A stretch of DNA of 64,000 bases from Myxococcales bacterium (GCA_016707895.1 JADJGV010000034.1:806001-870000), one strand, 5' to 3'; numbered from the stretch's first letter, positions 38,921 to 48,227 are shown. Translations and numbers: made by a program. Notes: generated from the letters alone by a model not told the origin.

Positions 38921-39563
38921 TCAGGCCATGGCCAGCAGCGCACGGCGTATCCGCTCGTCGGCCTGGGCCTTCGCGTCGGCGTGTGTCCAGCGTGGGTTCG
39001 CCGTCCGCGCGAGCTCGGTCGCGCGGCGCTCACGGGCGTTGGCGGCCACCGCCAGCGCGACGATAGCCGGCTCGACTGCGCCGGTGATCTTGAGCTGGCC
39101 GAACGCGGTGACGATGACCGCCTGGTTGGCCTCCGCGGACGTGACGTCGTCGAACCATGCGTCGACGACCTCGGGGCGGGGCTCGGCGAGGTCGGGCAGC
39201 GTCAGCCCCCCAGTTCGCCAGCAACGCATCGAGGAACGCCGCGCCGCCGCCGCGCCGCGGCCGCGCGGTCCAGGCCTGGAGCGCGTCGGAGCCGGCGTCG
39301 CTGCCGAACGGGGCGAACTCGTCGTCGGTCGTGTAGAAGAATGGGCCCTCGCACCGCGCGACGAACGGTGGGTGGCTGGTCGCGGGCGCGGGGCCGACCT
39401 CGGGCTCGTCGACGTCGCGCCGGGGCGGAACCGACTTCGCGGCGGCCCACCGCAGCATCGGCTTGGCGCGCTTCGCGGGCCGAGCCGCCGAGGCCTTGGC
39501 GCTGGTGCGGGCTGGCGGACGCTTGGCCGGTGAGCGGGACGTGGAGGGCTTCGCGCGGGCCAT
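38921..39563 (-). CDS. Hypothetical protein with basic N-terminus, frame broken in a G6 run
   Basis: From ATG 39563 the frame codes for a Lys/Ala/Pro-rich tail (PAKRPPARTSAKASAARPAK), then FYTTDDEFAPFGSDAG and FLDALLANW. At the run of six C (plus strand, 39206-39211) the coding signal moves to the next frame as GLTLPDLAEPRPEVVDAWFDD and AERRATELARTANPRWTHADAK-like helices to TGA 38921. Removing one G gives an intact 213-residue protein. The homopolymer makes a sequencing slip likely. The family was not recognised; the basic tail suggests DNA binding. Confidence 0.6.
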
Positions 39564-39647
39564 GGCCCGACTGTGTCGCGCCGCCTGCGTCGGGGCGGCG
39601 CGGCGCAGGTCCACACCGTTGGCCCACGGTTCGCTAGGGGCGAGGCC

Positions 39648-41195
39648 ATGGCCATCTCCGTTCGTGCAAGTCTGGTGATCGCGGTAGTGGGCGCGGCGTG
39701 TGCGGCGCCGCGTGCGACCGCGGTCGCGACACCCCCTGCGACGGTCGCGGGCGCGCCGCCACGCGCGGCGACGACGCCGCCGCTTGCGGCGCCTGCCGCG
39801 GCGACGTCATCCCCGGTCGAGGTGCGGTTCCTCGCGCGCGCCGATCGCGCGAGCCCATGGCGGCCGATCGACGATCCGGCGCGGCTGGCCGCGCTGCGCG
39901 CCGCGATCGACAACGAGCCGGCGCGGTTCGCGCTGGCCCTGTACGCGGTGGCGTGGGAGCTGGCGCCGCCGCCGGCGCCAGCTCCGGGCGCGCCGATCTT
40001 GTTCATCGGCGTCGAGGAGGGCGGCAACCACGCCGAGGTCGGGCTGACGATGATCGAGGGCGACGCGCCGCTGGCGTTGCCGCAGCTGCCGTACCTGCGG
40101 CTGGCCGACGATCGCGACACGCTGCGCGGCACGCTGTTGCACGAGACCGGCCACGCCGTCCACGCGCTGCTGGCGCGGGCGCGGGCCGACGCCGAACCGC
40201 TGGCCGACGGCGCCATCGCGCCCATCCCGCACTCGACCGCGGCGGTGACCGACCGGCGCACCGCGCTGGCCGAGGGCCTCGCGATCAGCCTCGAGGCGAT
40301 CGCCGCCCACTGCGGCCGCGACCCCGACGTGCGGCGGTTCTACGATCACGCGTCGCCGCGCCACGGCCCGACCGGCGACAAGGCCGGCGAGTACTTCTTC
40401 GCGGCGCGCGATCTGATGACCTACGCCCAGACCTTCGCGCGCTACCAGGCGGTGCGCGACGGCGCGTTCGGGTTCGAGCCGGCGCTGCGCGGCGACTACC
40501 TGCGGGTGCAGCTCGACCCCGCGCGCGACCTGCGCACGCTGCGCGACCCCGGCTCGCTGGTGGCCTCCGAGGGCTTCGTCGCCAGCGTGCTGTTCCAGCT
40601 GATCGCCGCCGACGGCTGCGGCGACGACCTCGCCGCGCTGGCGCCGCGCTACCGCGCGCTGTGGCAGGCGCTGGCGACCGCCGAGACCTCCGCCGGCCCG
40701 CTCGACGCTACGCCGTTGCTCGACGTGGTCGCCGCTCGAGGCGCGCCGGCCATCGCGGCGTTCCTCGACCTGTCCCACGGCGCCACCGTCGACGCCGACG
40801 CCGCGGCGCAGTGGGCCGCGCTGTACGACGCGGCGCTCACCGTCGACGTCGCGACCCGCAAGCGGCTGATGGCCGAGTCCGAGCCGCGCCGGGCGCGGTG
40901 GCTGGCCGAGGCCATCGCCGATCCCGCGGTGCTCGCCCGCCGGCTCGGCCCGGTGGTGCGGGTCGAGGTGGCCGCGGTCCGCGTGCGGCTGGTCGCGTTC
41001 GGCGACGCCCAGCCGCTGCGCTTCGACGTCAACGCCGGCGGCGCCGCGATGCTCGAGTTGGTCCCGGGCTGGGACCGCGCGGCGGTGGCGACGATCCTCG
41101 CCGAGCGGCGCCGGGCGTCGTTCGCCAGCTACGCTGACCTGATCTCCCGGCTGCGCGCCCACCGCGTGAAGGTCACCGCGCTGGCGCCGGGTTGA
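39648..41195 (+). CDS. Zinc metallopeptidase-like lipoprotein with ComEA-like C-terminus
   Basis: 515 residues from ATG 39648. The lipobox is VVGAACAA; a Pro/Thr/Ala linker follows. The zincin helix LLHETGHAVHALL (near residue 165) holds HExxH, and LAEGLAISLEA downstream may supply the third ligand Glu. The middle is helical. The last 50 residues, FDVNAGGAAMLELVPGWDRAAVATIL, then RRRASFASYADLISRL, have the ComEA/HhH layout. It is probably a cell-surface peptidase; the function of the HhH is not known. Confidence 0.75.
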   Translation: MAISVRASLVIAVVGAACAAPRATAVATPPATVAGAPPRAATTPPLAAPAAATSSPVEVRFLARADRASPWRPIDDPARLAALRAAIDNEPARFALALYAVAWELAPPPAPAPGAPILFIGVEEGGNHAEVGLTMIEGDAPLALPQLPYLRLADDRDTLRGTLLHETGHAVHALLARARADAEPLADGAIAPIPHSTAAVTDRRTALAEGLAISLEAIAAHCGRDPDVRRFYDHASPRHGPTGDKAGEYFFAARDLMTYAQTFARYQAVRDGAFGFEPALRGDYLRVQLDPARDLRTLRDPGSLVASEGFVASVLFQLIAADGCGDDLAALAPRYRALWQALATAETSAGPLDATPLLDVVAARGAPAIAAFLDLSHGATVDADAAAQWAALYDAALTVDVATRKRLMAESEPRRARWLAEAIADPAVLARRLGPVVRVEVAAVRVRLVAFGDAQPLRFDVNAGGAAMLELVPGWDRAAVATILAERRRASFASYADLISRLRAHRVKVTALAPG

Positions 41196-41269
41196 GCCGC
41201 CGGCAGCGATCGCCGCCGACCCGGTCGATTTCGTCTGACGTCGCGCCGGCGGGCGCTGTTTCCGTCCGC

Positions 41270-42163
41270 ATGTCCCTGATCCCGCCCGCCGCCGCCGCGG
41301 TCCGCTGGTCGCTCGTCATCGCCATCTCGCTCGCCGCGCTGGCCGCCGGGTGCGGCATCGGCTACGGGCAGAAGGTCCAGTCGAGCACGATCGGCCGCTA
41401 CGACGGCGACTTCAACATCGACGGCGACCCCGCCTACGAGGGCACGACCGCCTACACCACGACCGGCCACAGCGTGACGCTGTACGACACCACCGGCATC
41501 CTGCTGTCGGTCGCCGGCAGCGCCGGCGCGGCCTACACCGCGCGCCAGAAGGCCGAGGCCGCCGCGATCGAGCGCGGCGGCAAGGCCGGCGACCGGTTCT
41601 CGTATTCGTACCAGGTGTACATGCCGGTGCCCGACAGGCTCACCACGCTCAGCTACTCGTGGGGCGACACCACCGGCGTCGACAACTCGCGCGCCGACGG
41701 CGCCGCCGCGACCGGCTCGTACTTCGAGTTCGACATGACCGCGCGGCCCAAGACCTGGTTCATCGGCGGCGATCAGCTCACGCTGGTGATGAGCGCCAAC
41801 TGGCAGAACTGGACGGTGACGGGCATCCCCGGCGCGCTGTTCCCGGTCGACGTCGACCGCATCGGCATGCCGGTCGGCTTGTCGTACGGCCACCTGCTGG
41901 TGCCGCACGTGCAGGTCGAGGGCCGGGTGGCGTGGGATCCGCTGTCGCTGGCCACCTTCATCGACGGCGCGCACCACGCCGACTACACCGCCGGGATCCA
42001 CGCCTCGGCGGTCATCGCCTCGTGGCTGCGGGTCGAGGCTGACGCGTCGTACCAGCGGATGCCGCTCGACTTCGGCAAGCGCGACCTGCGCGAGCTGACC
42101 GCCAACGTCAACCTGGTGCTGTGGTGGAAGGGCCCCGCGTTCTGGCAGGTCATGCACAAGTAG
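41270..42163 (+). CDS. Putative outer-membrane lipoprotein, beta-rich
   Basis: 297 residues from ATG 41270. The lipobox is LAALAAGCGI. The rest is beta-rich with many aromatic residues (YSYQVYMPVPDRL, YFEFDMTARPKTWF, LVLWWKGPAFWQVMHK) and looks like a barrel or sandwich. No family was recognised. It lies 74 bp after the peptidase gene and could be in the same transcript. Confidence 0.65.
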   Translation: MSLIPPAAAAVRWSLVIAISLAALAAGCGIGYGQKVQSSTIGRYDGDFNIDGDPAYEGTTAYTTTGHSVTLYDTTGILLSVAGSAGAAYTARQKAEAAAIERGGKAGDRFSYSYQVYMPVPDRLTTLSYSWGDTTGVDNSRADGAAATGSYFEFDMTARPKTWFIGGDQLTLVMSANWQNWTVTGIPGALFPVDVDRIGMPVGLSYGHLLVPHVQVEGRVAWDPLSLATFIDGAHHADYTAGIHASAVIASWLRVEADASYQRMPLDFGKRDLRELTANVNLVLWWKGPAFWQVMHK

Positions 42164-42172
42164 CGGCGCGGC

Positions 42173-42337
42173 TCAGCGGTGGGCCAGCGCGCGCAGTTCG
42201 TCGCGGCGGGCCTGGGCCTGCGCGAGTCTGCGCTGGCGCTCGACGGGCTCGGCCTGGTCGCGCGGGTCGTCGGTGCCGTGTTCGAGCGCGACGGCTCCAC
42301 GCGCGGCCGGGGAGCCGGGAGGCGGCGACGCGGTCAC
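42173..42337 (-). CDS. Possible small helical protein
   Basis: 54 residues from GTG 42337. It begins VTASPPPGSPAARGAVALEH and ends with a charged helix, DQAEPVERQRRLAQAQARR. It lies just downstream of the TetR gene, 10 bp away. Support is codon pattern and context only, so it could be spurious. Confidence 0.35.
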   Translation of the reverse strand: MTASPPPGSPAARGAVALEHGTDDPRDQAEPVERQRRLAQAQARRDELRALAHR

Positions 42338-42347
42338 GGCGCCGAGT

Positions 42348-43025
42348 CTAGCCGCGGCGGCGGCGCGCGGTCGAGGGCGGCGCGGCGGTCGGCGGCGCGG
42401 CCAGGCACATGCCGCGGACCTGGGCCAGCACGGCGGCCTTGCGGGCGGCGACGGTTGCGGCGGCGCGCACGTCCTTGCCGACGAAGTCGGAGGCGAGGCT
42501 GGCGGTGGCGAAGTAGAAGACGTGGAGGCCGACGATCGACATCACCAGCTGGCGCGGGTCCTGGCGGCGGAACGCGCCGGCGTCCATGCCGGCCTGCAGG
42601 AACGCGGCGGTCGCGTGCAGGTTGACCATCACCTGGGCGCCGCCGGCGCCGCGCAGGTAGTCGCCGTCGCCGGCCAGTTCGCGGGTCAAGAGCTTGGCGG
42701 CGTGCGGGTGCTCGACGAAGTAGTCGATCATCAGCGCGCCGAGCCGGTCGAGGCGCCCCGCGAAGTCGCCGGCGTCCAGCCCGGCGGCCAGCAGCAGCGC
42801 GCGCAGCTCGCCGACGGTGGTGTCGAGGACCGCGTTGTAGAGCGCCTCCTTGGCCGGGAAGTGGTGGTACAGCGACGCCTTGCGTAGCCCGGCGGCGGCG
42901 GCGATCTCGCCGAGGCTGGCGGCGGCGTAGCCGCGCTCAGCGAACGCCTGCGCGGCGATCGCCACCAGCGCGGGCCGTTCGATGGGGTGGGCGGGACGGC
43001 CGGCGCGGCGGCGGGGCGAGGTCAC
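42348..43025 (-). CDS. TetR-family transcriptional regulator
   Basis: 225 residues. The N-terminal HTH (AAQAFAERGYAAASLGEIAAAAGLRKASLYHHFPAKEALYNAV, about residues 25-68) is typical TetR. The ligand domain is helical. The C-terminus is a low-complexity Ala/Pro/Thr tail ending RRRRG. It is divergent from an alpha/beta-hydrolase gene; an inverted repeat at 43060-43081 in the gap is the likely operator, so the pair probably forms a ligand-inducible unit. Confidence 0.9.
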   Translation of the reverse strand: MTSPRRRAGRPAHPIERPALVAIAAQAFAERGYAAASLGEIAAAAGLRKASLYHHFPAKEALYNAVLDTTVGELRALLLAAGLDAGDFAGRLDRLGALMIDYFVEHPHAAKLLTRELAGDGDYLRGAGGAQVMVNLHATAAFLQAGMDAGAFRRQDPRQLVMSIVGLHVFYFATASLASDFVGKDVRAAATVAARKAAVLAQVRGMCLAAPPTAAPPSTARRRRG

Positions 43026-43050
43026 GCGCCGATGCTCCCACAGTTCGGGC

Positions 43051-43081
43051 TTGACGAATAAACCTGCCGGCCGTTAGGTTT
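43051..43081 (+). promoter_or_regulatory. Candidate promoter and TetR operator
   Basis: TTGACG (43051-43056) and TTAGGT (43074-43079) with 17-bp spacing form a -35/-10-like pair. AAACCT-N10-AGGTTT (43060-43081), with GCCGGC in the centre, is a perfect inverted repeat that covers the spacer and -10. A repressor there would block the hydrolase gene. Confidence 0.5.
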
Positions 43082-43099
43082 CGCGCCAGGAGGACCTCC

Positions 43100-44185
43100 A
43101 TGGACGGATCGAGCCGGGTCGGACGTGATCACCCCAACCGCGCGTGCGGCGTGCTGGCCGCCGTGCTGCTCGCGCTCGCCGCGTGCGGCGCCGACGGCGG
43201 CAGCGGCGCCGACGCCACCCCGTCGCCGGGCGACGCCGCCGCGGCGCCGGACGCCAGCGCCGCGGTCGACGCGTGCGCGTGCACGACCCGCGATCCCGGC
43301 GAGCCGGGGCCGCAGGCGACGACCACTGCCAGCTTCGACCTCGCGCTGCCGGGGGCCACGATCCCGCTGACGATCTACGCGCCCGACGGCCCCGGCCGCT
43401 TCCCGGTCGTCGTGTTCCACCACGGCTTCCAGCTCGCGCCCACGCAGTACGGGTCGTACGGCACCCACCTGGCGAGCTGGGGCTACGTGGTGGTGATGCC
43501 GCAGATGCCGGGCGGGCTGATCGGCGGGCCGACCCACCGCGACCTCGCCGGCTACGTGGTCGGCATCCTCGACTGGCTCGACGCCCAGGCGACCGCGACG
43601 AGCGGCCCGCTGGCGGGGCGGGTCGACGCCGTCCACGTCGCGCTGGCCGGCCACTCGATGGGCGGCAAGATCTCGATGCTGGCCGCCGCGTCGGACCCCC
43701 GGCCGCGCGCGGTCGTCGGCATCGATCCGGTCGACGCGGTCGGCAGCCCGCTGCCGGTGTCGGCGACGGACTACCCGTCGGTGACGCCCGAGCTGATGGG
43801 GGCGATCACCGCGCCGATCGCGATGCTCGGCGAGCTGACCAACGCCACCTGCAGCGGCGCGCTGTGCCAGGCGTGCGCGCCGGCCGCCGACAACTTCCAC
43901 CAGTACTACGAGCACGCGACCCACGCCGCGATCGAGATCGAGGTCATGGGCGCGAGCCACATGTCGTTCCTCGACGATCCGGCGTGCGGCTTCACCTGCT
44001 CGAGCTGCCCGGCCGGCACCGACGACCCGGCCACCTCGCGGCGCCTGACGCGCCGCTACCTCACGGCGTTCCTCAACGTCACGCTGCGCGGCCTGCCGGC
44101 CTACCGCTCGTACCTGATCGGCGCCGACATGGCCGGCGACGTCGCGGCGGGGCGGGTGCGCGCGGCCGCCAAGAACGGGCTGTGA
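43100..44185 (+). CDS. Lipoprotein alpha/beta-hydrolase, chlorophyllase/cutinase-like
   Basis: 361 residues from ATG 43100 with AGGAGG at 43088-43093. The lipobox is LLALAACGA, then a Cys-containing Ala/Asp linker. The hydrolase domain has FPVVVFHHGFQ (oxyanion), GHSMGGK (nucleophile Ser near residue 194), a likely Asp in VGIDPVDAV, and MGASHMSFLDDP supplying His. Cys pairs at the C-terminal side (CSGALCQACA, CGFTCSSCP) may form disulfides. It resembles chlorophyllase and polyester-hydrolase-like enzymes; the substrate is unknown. Confidence 0.85.
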   Translation: MDGSSRVGRDHPNRACGVLAAVLLALAACGADGGSGADATPSPGDAAAAPDASAAVDACACTTRDPGEPGPQATTTASFDLALPGATIPLTIYAPDGPGRFPVVVFHHGFQLAPTQYGSYGTHLASWGYVVVMPQMPGGLIGGPTHRDLAGYVVGILDWLDAQATATSGPLAGRVDAVHVALAGHSMGGKISMLAAASDPRPRAVVGIDPVDAVGSPLPVSATDYPSVTPELMGAITAPIAMLGELTNATCSGALCQACAPAADNFHQYYEHATHAAIEIEVMGASHMSFLDDPACGFTCSSCPAGTDDPATSRRLTRRYLTAFLNVTLRGLPAYRSYLIGADMAGDVAAGRVRAAAKNGL

Positions 44186-44197
44186 CGCCGCGCCGGC

Positions 44198-45016
44198 CTA
44201 CTTGGCCGACAGCGTCGCGTCTTCGACGATCACCGGGTAGCTGTAGCCGGCGCCGAAGTCCTTGTTGAGCGACAGGGTGCCGCGGGCCACGACGATGTCG
44301 CCGACGGCGACCGGCGCCGCGGTGTCGGCGGTGGTGATCGTGAGGTCGCCGGTGCCGTCCTGCAGGTGCAGCCAGTTGTGGCCGAGGATCTGGGCGTTGT
44401 ACTTGACCACCTTGCCGCGGATGGCGATCGGCTTGCCGGCGAGCGGGGCCGGCGCGGCCAGCACCGCGGCGATGGTCTGGCCACCGGCGATCGGCTCGAT
44501 CTTCTCGGTCGGCGTGGCCGGCGCCGCCGGTGGCATGGCCCCGCCGTGGGCCGCGGCGACCGCGCCCGCGCCCGCGGCGCCCCCGGTGCCGGCGGGCGGC
44601 AGCGCGTTGACGAAGTAGATGCGGTCGAACGTGCGGTTGAGCGTGTTGCTGGTGAAGTTGGTCATCAGCGTGCCGCCGACCATGTCGACCTTGTCGCCGA
44701 CCGCGAGCTTGGTCTCGGGCCCGGCGACCCACACCTGCTCGGCGCCGAGGTCGAGCTTGGCGTAGGTGTAGCCGCCCGAGTTCATCGTCTCGAGCACCGC
44801 GCCGGTGGTCGCCGCCGCCACCGCGGGCGGCGCCGGCATCGGCGGCCGCGCGGCGAGGTTCGGCATGGCGCCGGGGGCGGGGGGCGCGGCCGGCTGCGCC
44901 GCGGTCGTCGGCGGGGTGCCGGAGGCGGCCGGCTCCTTCTTGCAGCCGGTGAGCAGGCCGGCCGACAGGCCGGCGCCGAGGAGGACGCGCATCGCGATCG
45001 AAGGCCGGGGGTGCAT
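44198..45016 (-). CDS. Lipoprotein with two OB-fold-like domains (NrfJ-like)
   Basis: 272 residues from 45016; ATG 44992 (MRVLLGAGLSAGLLTGCKKE) is the alternative start and gives a clean lipobox LLTGC. The first module is TMNSGGYTYAKLDLGAEQVWVAGP with VGDKVDMVGGTLMTNFTS, and the second is GKPIAIRGKVVKYNAQILGHNWLHLQDGTG with VAVGDIVVARGTL. Both are nucleic-acid-binding-type OB folds found in NrfJ-like exported proteins tied to cytochrome maturation. The link to nitrite metabolism is not shown here. Confidence 0.8.
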   Translation of the reverse strand: MHPRPSIAMRVLLGAGLSAGLLTGCKKEPAASGTPPTTAAQPAAPPAPGAMPNLAARPPMPAPPAVAAATTGAVLETMNSGGYTYAKLDLGAEQVWVAGPETKLAVGDKVDMVGGTLMTNFTSNTLNRTFDRIYFVNALPPAGTGGAAGAGAVAAAHGGAMPPAAPATPTEKIEPIAGGQTIAAVLAAPAPLAGKPIAIRGKVVKYNAQILGHNWLHLQDGTGDLTITTADTAAPVAVGDIVVARGTLSLNKDFGAGYSYPVIVEDATLSAK

Positions 45017-45096
45017 GCCGGTGGTCTACCACGCCCGGCCGGTCCGTCGCGTCCGGCGACGGCGCGGCGGCCGGTCGCGGTGAGGCGGGGGCGCGA

Positions 45097-46410
45097 TCAC
45101 CCGGTCGCCGGGGCTCCAACCTCGGGATCGCCCTCCGGCGCGCGCCCCGCCACAGCCACCGCGATCGCCAGATCGCCGGCGACGTTGACCGTCGTGCGGC
45201 ACATGTCGAGCACGCGATCGACGCCGAGGATCAGCGCGAGGCCCTGGGCCGGCACGTCGACCATCTCGAGCATCATCGCGATCACCGGCAGCGTCGCGCC
45301 GGGGATGCCGGCGGTGCCGATGCCGCCCAGCACGCAGATCAGCATGATCACCAGCTGCTGCCCGAGGCTCAGGTCGACGCCGTAGACCTGGGCCAGGAAC
45401 AGCACGGTCACGCCCTCGAACAGCGCCGAGCCGTTCTGGTTCATCGACGCGCCGGCGGTGAGCACGAAGCGCGCGACCGACCGCGGCAGGCGCAGCTCGG
45501 TCTCGGCGACCCGCAGCGTGGTCGGCAGGGTCGCGGCTGACGACGCGGTCGCGAACGCGGTGGTGAGCGCCAGCCGCGATCCGGCGAAGAACCGGCGCGG
45601 CCCCATGCCGCCCAGCACCCGCACGAACACCGGGTACACGACGAACGTGTGCAGCAGCAGCGCCGCCAGCACGGTCGCGACGTAGCCGCCGATCGTCGTG
45701 AACAGATCGAGGCCCAGCGTCGCGAAGCTGCCGAACAACAGCGCCGCGACCCCCAGCGGCGCCAGGCGCATGACCTGCTGGATGAGCCACATCGACACCT
45801 CGGCCAGCCCGGCGATCGTGGTGCGCAGCGCGCGCGGCGCCTCGCCCTTGGCCACCGCGAGGCCGACGCCCAGCACCAGCGCGAAGACGATCAGCCCGAG
45901 CATGTCGCCGGTGGCGGCCGCCGCCACCGGGTTGGTCGGGATCATCTGCACCACGCCGCCGAGCCCGGGCCGCTCGGCGACCTGGATGTCGGGCCCCTTC
46001 AGGTGGCTGGCCTGCGCCATCAGCTCGGCGCGGTTCCAGGTGCCGGGCGCGATCGCGTTGACCAGCAGGAGGCCGAGGCCGACCGCGATCGCCGACAGGA
46101 TCGCGGTGTACGCCAGCGTCCGCACGCCGATCCGGCCCAGCGCCTTGGGGTCGAGCTCGGCGACGCCGGTGACCAGCGCGGCGAAGATCAGCGGCACCGC
46201 GAGCATGAACATCAGCCGCAGGAACACCTGCCCGAGCGGCAGCGTGATCCACCGGATGATCCACTGCACGTCGGCGGCGCCCAGCACGCCGGCGCTGACC
46301 AGGCCGCTGGCGGTGAGGCCGAGCGCGCTGCCGGCGAGCACGCCGATCAGGATCGCGTGGTGAGGCTTGGGTGCGGCGGCGGCCGGGCGGGGGGCGTCGT
46401 CGACGGTCAT
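45097..46410 (-). CDS. Dicarboxylate/amino acid:cation symporter (DAACS family)
   Basis: 437 residues from ATG 46410. Eight hydrophobic helices and two re-entrant loops are visible. The Ser-rich hairpin TAFATASSAATLPTT, the NQNGSALFEG segment and CRTTVNVAGD are hallmarks of GltP/DctA transporters, which import glutamate, aspartate or C4-dicarboxylates with sodium or protons. The D in VDRVLDMCRTTVNVAGD fits the substrate/cation site. No regulator is adjacent. Confidence 0.9.
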   Translation of the reverse strand: MTVDDAPRPAAAAPKPHHAILIGVLAGSALGLTASGLVSAGVLGAADVQWIIRWITLPLGQVFLRLMFMLAVPLIFAALVTGVAELDPKALGRIGVRTLAYTAILSAIAVGLGLLLVNAIAPGTWNRAELMAQASHLKGPDIQVAERPGLGGVVQMIPTNPVAAAATGDMLGLIVFALVLGVGLAVAKGEAPRALRTTIAGLAEVSMWLIQQVMRLAPLGVAALLFGSFATLGLDLFTTIGGYVATVLAALLLHTFVVYPVFVRVLGGMGPRRFFAGSRLALTTAFATASSAATLPTTLRVAETELRLPRSVARFVLTAGASMNQNGSALFEGVTVLFLAQVYGVDLSLGQQLVIMLICVLGGIGTAGIPGATLPVIAMMLEMVDVPAQGLALILGVDRVLDMCRTTVNVAGDLAIAVAVAGRAPEGDPEVGAPATG

Positions 46411-46448
46411 GCGCCATCGTGAGGGCGCGCCCCGCGCGGCGCAAGCCG

Positions 46449-47765
46449 CTACGGCGTCGGCGCGGGCAGCGCGGCGGGCGGCCGGCCGAGGTCGTGCAAG
46501 TAGCCGGCGCAGTGGCCGAGCGCCGACCAGAACCCGCGGTAGTCGCGGTACGTCAGCCCGAACTCGGCGCAGGTCGCGCGCACGACCGGCGCGATCGTCG
46601 GGTAGAGGTAGATCGACATGCTGGGGAACAGGTGGTGCTCGATCTGGTGGTTGAGCCCGCCCGAGATCCAGTTGTAGACGCGCGAGCCGGCCCGCCAGTT
46701 GGCGCTGCCCTGCACCTGCTGCGCGGCCCAGTGCGCGTCCGGGCGCGGCACCAGCCCCGCTTGCAGGTGGTTCACGATGAAGATCGACTCCATGTAGTAC
46801 GCGCCGACCGCCATCATCACCAGCGTCGTCAGCACGCCGTGCACCGGGCCGAGCACGACGATCGGCGCGACGACGTGCATCGCGACCCACAGGCTCTTGA
46901 ACGCCAGCACCTGGAGCCACGCGCCGCGCGACACGTGGAACGCGGCGTGGGTGACCCGCCCGCGGCGCAGGTGCGCGAGGTCGGAGACCAGCCACTTCAC
47001 CAGGCCGATGCTCATGCCGACGCCGAGGATCACGGTCTGGACGCGGTGGATCGGGCGCCGGCGCAGCGCCGGGTGGAAGCGCAGGAACGGCGCGCCGATC
47101 TCGGCGTCGTTGTCGTGACCGCTGACGTTGGGGCGGCCGTGGTGCGAGACCTGGTGCGACGCCTGCCACACCAGGCTCGAGCCGCCGACGAAGTCCATGA
47201 TCGTGCCGAGCAGGCGGTTGGCGACGCTGCGCCGCGCGACCGCCGCGTGGTTGCCGCTGTGCATCGCGAAGCCGAGGCGCGCGACCACCAGCCCGCCGAG
47301 CACCGCGGCCAGGTACGAGCCGGTCGCCAGCCGCCACGCCCACGCGCCGACGAACAGCGCCAGCAGCACCACGGCCTCGAGCACCAGCGCCCAGCCGAAG
47401 CTGCGGTAGTCGCGGCCGCGCCGGCGCAGCTCCTCGTCGACCCGGGTCCGCACCGCGTCGAAGAACGCCGGGTCGCCGTACGGCTCGCGCTCGCCGGGCG
47501 CCAGCGTGCCCACCAGGCGCCCCTGCTTGCCGAGCGCGCGGCGCGCCCGATCGAGCGACGGCCCGGGGTGGTACGACTCGAACAGCGTGGTGGCGTGGCG
47601 GCCGGCGCCCAAGGTCGCCAGCCCGCCGCCGGGGTGGCGCGGCACGAAGTCGGTCACGTCGTAGACCGCGCCCTGGACCTCGATCCAGTAGCTGCCGTCG
47701 CGCCCGTCGTGGCGCGCGACCTCGTCCATGGTCAGCTCGGCGGTCAGCTCGGCGGGCGTCGACAC
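46449..47765 (-). CDS. Cytochrome b5-fused front-end fatty acid desaturase
   Basis: 438 residues. The N-terminal cytochrome b5 domain (about 10-85) has the heme motif VPRHPGGG. The desaturase domain has His boxes HSGNH (near 170), HQVSHHGRPN (near 205) and the front-end box NHQIEHHLFP (near 375), where Q replaces the first His. Enzymes with this layout insert delta-5 or delta-6 double bonds toward the carboxyl end in making polyunsaturated fatty acids. Membrane helices flank the boxes. The substrate and position cannot be set from sequence. Confidence 0.9.
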   Translation of the reverse strand: MSTPAELTAELTMDEVARHDGRDGSYWIEVQGAVYDVTDFVPRHPGGGLATLGAGRHATTLFESYHPGPSLDRARRALGKQGRLVGTLAPGEREPYGDPAFFDAVRTRVDEELRRRGRDYRSFGWALVLEAVVLLALFVGAWAWRLATGSYLAAVLGGLVVARLGFAMHSGNHAAVARRSVANRLLGTIMDFVGGSSLVWQASHQVSHHGRPNVSGHDNDAEIGAPFLRFHPALRRRPIHRVQTVILGVGMSIGLVKWLVSDLAHLRRGRVTHAAFHVSRGAWLQVLAFKSLWVAMHVVAPIVVLGPVHGVLTTLVMMAVGAYYMESIFIVNHLQAGLVPRPDAHWAAQQVQGSANWRAGSRVYNWISGGLNHQIEHHLFPSMSIYLYPTIAPVVRATCAEFGLTYRDYRGFWSALGHCAGYLHDLGRPPAALPAPTP

Positions 47766-47880
47766 GTGGCCCGCAGTGTAGGGATCCGCGCCGCGGCGAT
47801 TGCCACGGCTTGGTCACGGCTGGCGCACCGCCGCGCAGCGGCGTCGCGCTGGGGCGGGGCGGCCGGTACGCTCGGGGCGA

Positions 47881-48203
47881 TGCGCGCGTCGGCCGCCGTG
47901 CTGCTCGGGCTGCTCGTCGGCGGGACGGCACGCGATCGGCGGGCACGTTGCCGATCGCGTGGACGATCACCCGCGACGACACCGGGTGCACCGCGCAGCC
48001 GGCGTCGCGCAGCCGGCTGACCCCGGCGCCGCCGCCATTCCCGGTCGCGTGCATCGCCGCCTACCCTCGAGGCGTGACCGAGATCGAGCGCGATCGTGAC
48101 ACCGGGGCCTGCGCGATCCCCGACGAGCCGTGCCCCGAGGGGTGCGCGCTGCGAGCCGGCCGAGGACACGCCGGTGCCGTGCCCCGAGCCTGCGGGTCGC
48201 TGA
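47881..48203 (+). pseudogene. Small secreted Cys-rich protein, broken by two shifts
   Basis: ATG 47881 opens a good signal peptide (ASAAVLLGLLVGGTA), but the coding signal moves to another frame near 47930 (GTLPIAWTITRDDTGCTA, then IPDEPCPEGCAL) and again near 48150 to end as CEPAEDTPVPCPEP and a TGA at 48201-48203. Either a decayed gene or two one-base errors. The intact form would be a secreted protein of about 105 residues with six to eight Cys. Confidence 0.45.
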
Positions 48204-48227
48204 CGCCGGCTGCGCTACGCTGTCGCG

